Translations under genes and position numbers: made by a program
Assembly: GCA_017475785.1 (NCBI GenBank)
Contig: JAFVEX010000188.1
Coordinates: forward strand, 1 to 58,743
Direction of reading: 5' to 3'
From: Eubacterium sp.
GTDB lineage: Bacteria > Bacillota_A > Clostridia > Lachnospirales > Lachnospiraceae
Length of the DNA: 58,743 nt
Shown here: positions 15,692 to 23,616 of the stretch, piece by piece
Position numbering within the stretch: the stretch's first letter is position 1
How the letters are laid out: every line of letters begins with the position of its first letter
The notes under the pieces: model-generated
Seen by the model: only the letters and a program-made list of their open reading frames with translations
What the model was told of the DNA's origin: nothing
Database searches by the model: none

Positions 15692-16326
15692 TCCTGCACA
15701 AAGGTGGCGAGGTTTTTGGATGCCAGCTGCGCGAGCTCCGGCTTGTATCCATATACAATACCAGGGAAGCTCTGATGCAGCACCTGATAAATCGTCTGGA
15801 TCTCCGCGTCGGTCGGACGGGTTTCGCCCTCTTTGCGCTTTCTCGTCTTCGCGCCGGTCGCGCGCAGCTCATGAATCTTCCCTCTCCGGTCCATGATCTG
15901 CGTCGAGAAGGATCTTCCGACTGCGATGCCATAGGCTCTCTGCGTCGTCTCCTTCGCGTAAATCCAGATGATGTCCTTTGCGGGAATGGCTTCTCCCCCA
16001 TGCGGAACCTTTTTCACGACCGCGTCTCTCGTGACGAAGGCGTTGCCCACAACCGGCGCTGCCGCCGCGTCTTGCTCAATTCTGGAAATTTCATCCTGCG
16101 ACAGGCCGGCCAGCGTTTTCGCAAGCTTCCCCATGCCGCGCGGAATCGCGGACCAGCATACCACCGCGATAATTCCAAATATCAGGGCTGCGGGAATCAC
16201 GCCGCCTGCAATCCCGGTGAACACCATGATTGTCATAAAAACGGCAATCACAATCATCCCTATACCGGTCTCTCCCCTGATTTCCTTCAATTTGTTTTTC
16301 ACATTTACCAGTTCTTTCGTGTTCAT
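15661..16326 (-). CDS. Two-TM membrane protein, last gene of the large cluster
   Basis: The 221-residue protein has two adjacent hydrophobic helices (GMIVIAVFMTIMVFTGIAGG and IPAALIFGIIAVVCWSAI, about residues 25-65) and a cytoplasmic C-terminal domain. That domain contains HGGEAIPAKDIIWIYAKE and a late PTDAEIQTIYQVL helix. It resembles the uncharacterised DUF6709 group, though I cannot confirm this by search. The start is the ATG at 16326 with AGGAG 8 bases upstream. It lies 31 bases after the zinc-ribbon gene and is probably co-transcribed with it. Confidence 0.7.
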   Translation of the reverse strand: MNTKELVNVKNKLKEIRGETGIGMIVIAVFMTIMVFTGIAGGVIPAALIFGIIAVVCWSAIPRGMGKLAKTLAGLSQDEISRIEQDAAAAPVVGNAFVTRDAVVKKVPHGGEAIPAKDIIWIYAKETTQRAYGIAVGRSFSTQIMDRRGKIHELRATGAKTRKRKEGETRPTDAEIQTIYQVLHQSFPGIVYGYKPELAQLASKNLATFVQEVEKRNAAGR

Positions 16327-16357
16327 ACGCTCCACTCCTGTCTCACTTTAATTTTTT

Positions 16358-16876
16358 TCAGGCTGTCAGAACATTGATCTCATCCGACTGGCTGTACGCG
16401 CCTGTCTCGCCGACGCAGATCTTCACATGGAGATCATCGGTGCGCTCGATGCCGATCCTGACATCACCGGTACCTGCCGGCACAGGGAGATCGAGGCGCA
16501 GCGACTTCTCATTGCCGGCTCCGCGCCGGATGTAAATGCTGCAGTCCATACGCGCTGTCAGCGGACGCAGAAATCCCTCTGAATTCCACGAGATCAGTCC
16601 CTCCTGAAGTGCCCCGAACGCGGCGAGCGGAACCTGATCCGTCCTGTCACGCTTCAGCTGCTCGTTCCCCTGGTCGTCCTCGACAACCTTGTGGGAATAC
16701 GCGTAGAATCCGAGCTCGATATCTTTGCATTTCTCAGCGCGGTATTCGGCAGCCTGTTTTCTGTGCTCCTCCGCTGCCTCCGGGCTGTCACCGAGAACCA
16801 CGATGACCGGAAAACCGCAGCAGCTGCACTCACTGCTGCCGGAGATGAGTTCTGTTTCGCAAACCATACATTTCAT
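16358..16876 (-). CDS. Zinc-ribbon protein of unknown function
   Basis: The 172-residue protein begins with a four-cysteine ribbon (C3, C6 and a CSCC pair near residue 18). A basic helix rich in Ala, Glu and Lys follows, and then a beta-rich C-terminal domain with a DGxx-free, Gly-rich core (DCSIYIRRGAGNEKSLRLD). No enzyme motif was seen. It has an AGGAGG-like site before the ATG and sits between the long coiled-coil gene and the two-TM gene. Given its neighbours it may be a small adaptor of the ATPase machine. Confidence 0.65.
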   Translation of the reverse strand: MKCMVCETELISGSSECSCCGFPVIVVLGDSPEAAEEHRKQAAEYRAEKCKDIELGFYAYSHKVVEDDQGNEQLKRDRTDQVPLAAFGALQEGLISWNSEGFLRPLTARMDCSIYIRRGAGNEKSLRLDLPVPAGTGDVRIGIERTDDLHVKICVGETGAYSQSDEINVLTA

Positions 16877-16926
16877 AGTACTTTCCTCCTGCTGTTTTTC
16901 TTTCAGGCTGTATCGTTCGTTTCCTG

Positions 16927-18030
16927 CTACTGCAGCTCATAGCTGCTCATGATCTGCTCCGCCTTGCGAAGTCCCTCACTGTACTGCTTCAGCTTTTTCT
17001 TAATGATGTCAAGATCCTCCTGCAGAAGCGCGGCGGGCATCTCTGTCTGCCCGGACTGGCCGGCCAGCCTTCTCTGTTCCTGCCCCCACGGGCTGTTCCA
17101 GTCCTGGAGGAGTTCTTCGCGCAGCGCGCGGACCCGGTCCAGACGGGCACGCAGCTGGCTGATTTCGTCCTGCTTCGCCTGCAGCGTCTTATAGCGCAGC
17201 TTTGACTCCTCTGATTCCAGCGCAAGCTGCATCGCGTTGCGCTCCTTCATCAGATCCTCGATGGAAGCATTCTGCTGCTCCGTCTCCTGCTTCAGGGAAT
17301 CCACTTCCGCCTGAAGACTCTCGCTGACCTCCTGCTTCTTCGCCAGCTCTTCTGCCGCCTCTTTTACCTCTACGGAAATCTGATTCTGCAGAGATTCCTG
17401 CTCCGCGATTTCCTGCTGCAGGCTCTCTGCTTTCTGCTGCGTCTCGACGAGCTCCAGATTGCGGCGGTCGATTTCACCCTGCACCGCGTTCAGCTCTCCC
17501 TTGGCGCGTTCCAGCTCCAGCCCGCGCCTGCGCAGCTCTGCCTGCAGGGATTCTTTTTTGCTGGCGTATTCCGCGAGATCCAGCTGCTCAAGCTGCTCGA
17601 TCTGGCCACGGATCTCATCGATCTCATCTTTCAGCGCCAGTACGTCTTTTTTTTCTTCCAGAAGTGCCGCGCCCCGCTGATCCAGGATCGCCTTCTGCTC
17701 CTGCAGCTTCGCGTGCTGCTCCTCTGCCTTCGCGATTTCCTGACCGAGACCGCCGAGCTTTTCCGTGATATCGCGGATCCGCTCTCTGCGGCTGTCGCTG
17801 CTGAGTACCGACTCCTGTTCCCTGCCGATTTTCATCACAAACCGGCCCATCCAGGGAAGGCGTTTGTACATCGCGTCCTCCTCGTGGCACGGCAGCTTGT
17901 CCGCCGCGACGCCGGTGTCTTCCTTGATGTCCTGGCAGAAATCATAGATAAAATTCAACACATCCTCGACAGCCGGCTCTTTCAGTTCTGAGATACGCCT
18001 GAGATTGCGGCGCGTTAATTCTAAATTCAT
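16927..18030 (-). CDS. Long coiled-coil protein
   Basis: The 367-residue protein has a short globular N-terminus (LPWMGRFVMKIGREQE near residue 70) followed by an almost unbroken heptad-rich coiled coil from about residue 85 to 345. It has no transmembrane segment or enzyme motif. The start at 18030 has a GGAGAGAG site and the beginning MNLELTRRN; a longer version would overlap the Hsp70 gene. It follows the Hsp70 gene by 64 bases. Being next to an Hsp70 without an obvious nucleotide exchange factor, it might act as a GrpE-like or scaffold partner; this is inference. Confidence 0.75.
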   Translation of the reverse strand: MNLELTRRNLRRISELKEPAVEDVLNFIYDFCQDIKEDTGVAADKLPCHEEDAMYKRLPWMGRFVMKIGREQESVLSSDSRRERIRDITEKLGGLGQEIAKAEEQHAKLQEQKAILDQRGAALLEEKKDVLALKDEIDEIRGQIEQLEQLDLAEYASKKESLQAELRRRGLELERAKGELNAVQGEIDRRNLELVETQQKAESLQQEIAEQESLQNQISVEVKEAAEELAKKQEVSESLQAEVDSLKQETEQQNASIEDLMKERNAMQLALESEESKLRYKTLQAKQDEISQLRARLDRVRALREELLQDWNSPWGQEQRRLAGQSGQTEMPAALLQEDLDIIKKKLKQYSEGLRKAEQIMSSYELQ

Positions 18031-18094
18031 ATCTCTCTCCGTATTATTCTGTCCATTTTCTGGAAAGCGATTCGCGTCCTTCAGAATTTTTGTG

Positions 18095-19759
18095 TCAGTA
18101 GTCAATCCGTGAAATTTCAAACATATTTTTGAAGGAATCCAGCACGATCCGCTTGTCTTCTCCCTCAGGCCGCTTTGTCAGGAAATTGAACGGGCGGATG
18201 TGCACGCTGAGCACGCCGGAGGAATCCATCGAAAACCCGATTACCGCCGTCTTGTGCTGATTGTCCGCGTAAGTGACCATGTCCTTGAGCTGCTGGACGT
18301 ACCGCTCCTTCAGGTAAACCAGCATCGCAGTCTCCCTGCTCGTGCTGAGGTTGATGACAAACGAATTTGGCGTGTCGCCGATAAAATACGCAATCGGCTT
18401 GTCGGCGTCCTTCTTGTAATGCGTGTAATACGGGTGATCGTACTCGATGTCATCCTTGTATTTAAAGGCGTAATCCGCGTTGGAAAGCTTCCGGTCGCCG
18501 CCAAGCAGCCCGATGGAATACGGAGCCGTGTTCCGGATCCGGATAATATCCGAAGCGATCAGCGCGGCGCCCATGGAGACTGCCTTCTCGCGGTCCGTCG
18601 CGAAGCTGATGATATCCTTCGTCCGCTTGTCCATGGATGAAAAATGAAACGTGTCGCGGATCTGCTGATCCACCAGGTAGAAATTGCCAAATCCGCCCAC
18701 CAGAGCGATTTTGAAGATTTCCTGATCCGCGTCGTCGTACCGGATGCTGGCGCCTTCCATGTAATCGACCATTTTTTTCAGCTGATCCCTCAGAACCGGC
18801 GCAATAACGTCATTGTACACGCGGAGCAGCAGGCCGTAGGTGACAGGCACATCCTCGCCGCGATACTCAATGGTAGTAAATTCCTCCTCATCCAGCTCGT
18901 CGGGATCGTCCGTGCCATACTCATCAAAGATATCGCCGATGGTCTTGCGGGAGGTCATGAGTTCTTCCTCCAGGTCGTCGACCGCGTTAAAGAACCTGCC
19001 GTCCATCTCCGGCCCATCCTCAAACAGATCGGACTCCCTGATCGCGCGCAGCATCACCTGCTCCATGTACTGGACGCCGGCGCTGCCGATTTTTCCCTCT
19101 GTGTTCTCACCGGCACCCGTGCGCTCCTCCACCTTGATTTCCACGTTGCCGCCTTCGTAGGCAGAGACATTGGTCAGCGTGATGTCCAGCGTGCCCCCGC
19201 CGTAATCAATCAGAAGAATATGACCGGCAAAATCGCGCCCTGTGTTTTTCCGGAAATTGTAGGCAAAAAACGCGCTCGCACACGCAGGCTCGCTGACCAC
19301 CTGCACCTGATCCACATATGGAAAATTCACACAGATATTCCGCAACACATTGCGCCCGTCCAGTGTCTCCGGGCTGTCGTTCCAGACCTCCGGGACGCCG
19401 ATCACCAGCTTGTCGATCTGCTCCTCGCTGCACTTGTGCAGCGCCTCCTGCAGACAGAAACCCAGAAACTGCTCCGCAATAGCATCCGGCAGATGCTCCG
19501 CATCGTACCCGCGCTCTGCCAGGCGGGTCGGGTTCGTCTCCGGCAGCAGCATTGTGAATGCCTTAAACGTGCTGAAGCCCTTCCTGCCGGTCTTGCTCTT
19601 CGCCTCGGCGCCGTACTGCATCTTCCCCTTTCCCTCCGAGACCACGGTGGGAATGAACGGAGAACCCTCGGACAGAGGAATGTCCTGCAGCTGGTCCGTC
19701 GCGCCCTGGAAGCGGGACATGGTTGTATAGGTACTGCCAAAATCTACGCCTAAATTCAT
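18095..19759 (-). CDS. Divergent Hsp70/DnaK-like ATPase
   Basis: The 554-residue protein keeps the actin-like Hsp70 ATPase signatures: phosphate-1 GVDFGSTYTTMS at the N-terminus, phosphate-2 LLIDYGGGTLDITL near residue 185, and the adenosine motif IALVGGFGNFYLVDQQI. An insertion rich in Asp/Glu (DEYGTDDPDELDEEEF) lies in the middle. The region after the ATPase domain is short and does not look like the standard DnaK substrate-binding domain, so it is not the housekeeping DnaK. It lies 29 bases after the 688-residue protein gene and is embedded in the ATPase cluster. It likely uses ATP to remodel proteins of this system. Confidence 0.88.
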   Translation of the reverse strand: MNLGVDFGSTYTTMSRFQGATDQLQDIPLSEGSPFIPTVVSEGKGKMQYGAEAKSKTGRKGFSTFKAFTMLLPETNPTRLAERGYDAEHLPDAIAEQFLGFCLQEALHKCSEEQIDKLVIGVPEVWNDSPETLDGRNVLRNICVNFPYVDQVQVVSEPACASAFFAYNFRKNTGRDFAGHILLIDYGGGTLDITLTNVSAYEGGNVEIKVEERTGAGENTEGKIGSAGVQYMEQVMLRAIRESDLFEDGPEMDGRFFNAVDDLEEELMTSRKTIGDIFDEYGTDDPDELDEEEFTTIEYRGEDVPVTYGLLLRVYNDVIAPVLRDQLKKMVDYMEGASIRYDDADQEIFKIALVGGFGNFYLVDQQIRDTFHFSSMDKRTKDIISFATDREKAVSMGAALIASDIIRIRNTAPYSIGLLGGDRKLSNADYAFKYKDDIEYDHPYYTHYKKDADKPIAYFIGDTPNSFVINLSTSRETAMLVYLKERYVQQLKDMVTYADNQHKTAVIGFSMDSSGVLSVHIRPFNFLTKRPEGEDKRIVLDSFKNMFEISRIDY

Positions 19760-19788
19760 TTGCTTTCCTTCCTGCCATCATCGAGTTA

Positions 19789-21855
19789 TCAGTAGATTGT
19801 GTCAATCAGTTTCCTCAGCTCCTGCCGGGCTTCCTCTTCTGAAAGTTCCGGCTGTTCTTCCGGATTCTCCGGCTGTTCCTCTTGCATTTCCAGCTGTTCT
19901 TCCGGAATTTCCAGCTGTTCTTCAAGTATCTCCGGCTGCTCTTCTGCGGGGTCCGGCACTGGTCTCGGAATCTCCGACTGGTTTTCTGTCGGATCCGACA
20001 CTGGTTCCGGAATTTCCTCTGCCAGTTCTGCAGCCGGGGCAACTGCTTGCGCATGCCAGGATTCGACTTCCGGCATCTCCGGCTGTCCATATGACGGATC
20101 CGGCACTGGTTCCGCTATTCCATCTTCAATCCCCGGGACCCCGGCTCCAAAGTCAAATTTCAACAAATCAGAGAGATTGTCCGGCTCTTTAACATCCAGC
20201 TTCACGTCCGGAATCACATCATCCAGCGACAAGCCTTTCGCGAATGCCTTTTCCTGCTCGGCGGCCTCTCGGATGCGGACTGAGAGATCCTGCAGCAGCT
20301 GTCCGGCTCTCTTAGCGTCTTCTACGGAATCCTTGTGACGGAGCAGCTCCGCCGCCACCGCGAAATCGTCGATCCGGTTCTCGATGTCCTGCTCCTCCAG
20401 GCGGTTCCTGGTCAGCAGCTTGTCATACCGCTCGATGTCCTTATTCAGATCCACAATGCGGACCATGGCGTGTTTTCTTTCCTCTGATCCTTCTCGCATC
20501 TGCTGGATCTGGCGGTACAGGGTGCTGAATTCCGCGCGCCTCTGCTGCTGCTCATCCTGCAGTTCCCTGAATTTCCTCCCGCACTGGAACAGCCGCTCAT
20601 ATTCCTTTAACTGGCTCTCATCGCAGTTCCAGTAAACAAACGTCCCCTCGCCGCAGTCAAACTTGCGCGCGACGGCCTCCTCAATGCACCGCTCCGCGCA
20701 GTACACGGTTTCGGTATCTCCAAGCTTGATCGCGGCGTTCATGTGGTCGATATAGCCGCGAAGATATTTTTCCGCCTCGGGATCCGGCTTTACGCGCCGC
20801 GGCTTCTGCAGAAGCCGTCTGACGCGCGACGTGACGGCGCGGTACTCGATCTGCCTCTTCGGGTCGTACTGCCACTCGTACCGGATTTCCGGCGTATACT
20901 TGACGATCATCTGCTCGCTGATCACGCCCAGCTCGTGGATTCGATTGACAATCACCGAATCCGCCCTCGTGTTCCGGGCAGCCTCCGTAATCTTGTCCCA
21001 GTTCCGAGCCAGCTCCCTGCCCAGCAGCGCATACTGGTTGTGGTGATTTTGGGAAAAAAGCTCCTGCCTTTGCACCTGCAGATCCGCGTCGTGGTACCAG
21101 CGGAAAATAAACTGATCCAGCTTTTCCGTCTGCTCCGGAGTCAGATGATCCACGTCCTCCCGGACCACCCAGGCGACGTACCGGATCACCTTCCGGATCG
21201 CTCCATGTGTAAATTCGTTCAAAAAGACACAGCGGTTGCCGAGCGTTTTTCCAAGCAGCACATAGCAGCCTTCGTCCGCAAGATCCTCGTTCTGGAACGC
21301 GCTGACCACCGCCGGAAAAAGATCCCCGTGAGCTGTTTTTGCCTGAAAAATCCCGTCCGGATCGGTCAGCAGCGGCTGGCTGTCCTCCGCCGTCGTGCTG
21401 GCACGCAGAATGATCACATTCTTCCTGTGGGCATTTGACTGACGAAGCACGTCCAACTCCTCTGCCCGTCCGCGATAGATCTCCGAAAATGTATCAATCG
21501 CAAAAACAAATGCCGTTCCCGTCGCCTGTGCCGGAAGCTTCCGGATCTGATCCGCCGAGCACTGAATCCGGCATCCGCCCGGATTCACATGGTACTCCGC
21601 GCCGCCCTTCAGGCCAAAGCCAAACAACCCTTTGATCTGCTCAGTGACCCAGCGCCACGTGCGCTCATTAAAAACCCGCACAATAAAGGAACCCTGCAGG
21701 CCTTCGATAAACAGGATGTCCTGAAAGTGCCGTTTCGTGAGCTCCCGACGCAGATAGTCCGTCAAATTGAGCGAGACCATGCTGTCCAGGATGTATCGGT
21801 CTTCATTTGCGAACAGGAAGTGGAAAAGCCCGTCCTGTGTGTTCCATCTGTTCAT
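19789..21855 (-). CDS. Large cytosolic protein with coiled coil and PEEQ-rich tail, unrecognised
   Basis: The 688-residue protein starts MNRWNTQDGLFHFLF. The first 230 residues look like an alpha/beta nucleotide-binding fold (ILFIEGLQGSF, TAFVFAIDTFSEI, NVIILRAST), but no intact Walker A is present, so it may be a degenerate P-loop domain. Residues about 330-550 are helical and coiled. The C-terminal 130 residues are an acidic, low-complexity tail with repeated PEEQPE/LEIPEEQ units. The start at 21855 was preferred because the upstream 30 codons lack a ribosome binding site. It is encoded directly before the Hsp70 gene. I do not recognise its family. Confidence 0.65.
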   Translation of the reverse strand: MNRWNTQDGLFHFLFANEDRYILDSMVSLNLTDYLRRELTKRHFQDILFIEGLQGSFIVRVFNERTWRWVTEQIKGLFGFGLKGGAEYHVNPGGCRIQCSADQIRKLPAQATGTAFVFAIDTFSEIYRGRAEELDVLRQSNAHRKNVIILRASTTAEDSQPLLTDPDGIFQAKTAHGDLFPAVVSAFQNEDLADEGCYVLLGKTLGNRCVFLNEFTHGAIRKVIRYVAWVVREDVDHLTPEQTEKLDQFIFRWYHDADLQVQRQELFSQNHHNQYALLGRELARNWDKITEAARNTRADSVIVNRIHELGVISEQMIVKYTPEIRYEWQYDPKRQIEYRAVTSRVRRLLQKPRRVKPDPEAEKYLRGYIDHMNAAIKLGDTETVYCAERCIEEAVARKFDCGEGTFVYWNCDESQLKEYERLFQCGRKFRELQDEQQQRRAEFSTLYRQIQQMREGSEERKHAMVRIVDLNKDIERYDKLLTRNRLEEQDIENRIDDFAVAAELLRHKDSVEDAKRAGQLLQDLSVRIREAAEQEKAFAKGLSLDDVIPDVKLDVKEPDNLSDLLKFDFGAGVPGIEDGIAEPVPDPSYGQPEMPEVESWHAQAVAPAAELAEEIPEPVSDPTENQSEIPRPVPDPAEEQPEILEEQLEIPEEQLEMQEEQPENPEEQPELSEEEARQELRKLIDTIY

Positions 21856-22011
21856 GTGTCTGTGTCCTGTGTGTTTTGTCAGCGTTCTATGGCTATGTTG
21901 GAGCTTTTTGACCTGCGATTCCCTGGAAAGCAGACAGGCATCCACTCCAATTAATAAAAGCTGATGTGCCAGTAAGCTGGAAAGATATACTGGTAACCGG
22001 GAAGCAATGTA

Positions 22012-23586
22012 TTAGGATTTCCGCATAATATACCGTATGATGATTTCCACTGCCAGAATTCCCAGAAACGTCCCAAATACTCCACCCATATAATATGAGA
22101 GAGAATATCCGATAAATCTGGGAAGCTCATATAATCCCAGAAGCATGGTAAGTCCCGGCGTGATCCTGCCAGTGTGCCGGATTAAGAAGGAGGCGATTCC
22201 TGTAAATAAGAACCCAACAGCCACTGTAGCTAAAACGGATCCACCCAGCATTCTCCAGAACATAAGCAAGGAGAATACGAGAATCATAATACTCCACCAG
22301 GCTCTTGCCGTCGTCATGACCGCTTCCTTTTTGCAGATCCGGTCATTCACAAGATACGCCAGCTCGCTGTCCTGCAGCGTCAGACGCATAGAAGACGGCG
22401 TCAGCTGCTTTACCCCGGTAATGCCGGTCAGCTGCCCTCCGGTGCTTAGATATCCGGGCTTTTTGCCATCCTTCAATGTGAGCGTAATGGCATCTTTGCT
22501 TTTGACGGAATTTTTGACGCTGCCCTTTCCGCCGACACCCTGGATGATTTGATCGGCAAGTATTTTTGCGGTTTCCTTTGTAACAGTGACTTTAAAAATT
22601 CCATCTGACGACCGGCTGCTTCCTGCCTGGCCGGCCGAGCCGTAGGACTGACCGAACCGCGTCTGCCCGCTTCCTCCGTACTGCTGGCCACTGCCTGTCT
22701 GACCACTTCCTCCGAATTGCTGGCTTCTGCTTGTCTGGCCGGTTCCGCCGTATTGCTGACCGCCGCCCGCCTGGCTGCTGCCTCCGGATTGCTGGCCTGC
22801 CCCAGTCCGGCCGGTACTGCTAAAAGGCGACCCGGTGTCCCCCATTCCTGCTTTCTTACGCATGGCAGTCATCTCGTAGTAGACACGAGCCGCCTCGCTG
22901 TCATCTCTGAAAATAATGACCAACTCATTTGACGTCGTAGTCATAACTCTGCTGACCATGCTGTTTTTCTCAATCAGATCGCGGTAATGACCGGTCGGAA
23001 TCTGATCCACCCGGATTTCCAGCAGCGTATTATTGCGCAGCTGCATCCTCGTGATATTGCCAATGCCGCCGATATTTGCCAGAATCTGCCGGACAGTAAT
23101 CGTGATTTCCGAATCAGATGCTCTTTTGCTTTCTTTTTTGTGCTGCTCCGCTTCGGACTTCCCCTGTCCCGCTTCGGACCTCCCCTGCTCCGCAAAAGCC
23201 TCTTTCCAGCCCGCAAAGCGCTCGCCGAGAAGCGCGCAGACCCTCCCGGCATCATCCTTGTGCGCAAAAAGGATCAGCGCCGCGTCCGGGTCGTTGCGCT
23301 TTGCGCCGTCAATGACCGGATTATCGATCATCTTCCGGTCATGCTCGTCGCCTTCCCTCCACAAATGCTGCATATCCTTCACCCGGATCTGCAGCAGCGT
23401 CGGATTGATCAGCTCTATGACATTAATATTGGCCAGCCCGCCGACTGCATGCAGAATCTCCAGCACAGTCTGCTGGACTGCCTGCTGGGAGGCTGCCCGG
23501 ACGACTTTGGGCTCAACGCCATATTCCTCAAAGGACGGCGCGACATGTATGGTTCTCTTTTGCCTGATAATATCCTGATTGTTCAT
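22012..23586 (-). CDS. Polytopic membrane protein with KRT-H tag and three EIIB-like repeats
   Basis: The 524-residue protein starts MNNQDIIRQKRTIHVAPSFE, sharing the short N-terminal motif of the next three genes upstream. Three copies of a roughly 70-residue domain follow, each with a helix ending VGG or IGG, then NI and a beta strand (VLEILHAVGGLANIN, ILANIGGIGNITR, IIQGVGGKGSVKN). This pattern resembles PTS EIIB domains, but the phosphorylated Cys position is not Cys in any copy. A Gly/Ser/Gln repeat linker (GGSGQTGSGQQYG) separates copies 2 and 3. The last 110 residues hold about four transmembrane helices. It is not a PTS enzyme; the domains may be binding or oligomerisation units. Confidence 0.7.
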   Translation of the reverse strand: MNNQDIIRQKRTIHVAPSFEEYGVEPKVVRAASQQAVQQTVLEILHAVGGLANINVIELINPTLLQIRVKDMQHLWREGDEHDRKMIDNPVIDGAKRNDPDAALILFAHKDDAGRVCALLGERFAGWKEAFAEQGRSEAGQGKSEAEQHKKESKRASDSEITITVRQILANIGGIGNITRMQLRNNTLLEIRVDQIPTGHYRDLIEKNSMVSRVMTTTSNELVIIFRDDSEAARVYYEMTAMRKKAGMGDTGSPFSSTGRTGAGQQSGGSSQAGGGQQYGGTGQTSRSQQFGGSGQTGSGQQYGGSGQTRFGQSYGSAGQAGSSRSSDGIFKVTVTKETAKILADQIIQGVGGKGSVKNSVKSKDAITLTLKDGKKPGYLSTGGQLTGITGVKQLTPSSMRLTLQDSELAYLVNDRICKKEAVMTTARAWWSIMILVFSLLMFWRMLGGSVLATVAVGFLFTGIASFLIRHTGRITPGLTMLLGLYELPRFIGYSLSYYMGGVFGTFLGILAVEIIIRYIMRKS

Positions 23587-23616
23587 TTAGTATTTTCCTG
23601 TTGCATTCAGTCTTTC

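Noticed and set aside
22012..23586. Functional PTS sugar permease component
   Set aside because: The EIIB-like units lack the phosphorylated Cys and no EIIC, HPr or EIIA gene is nearby.
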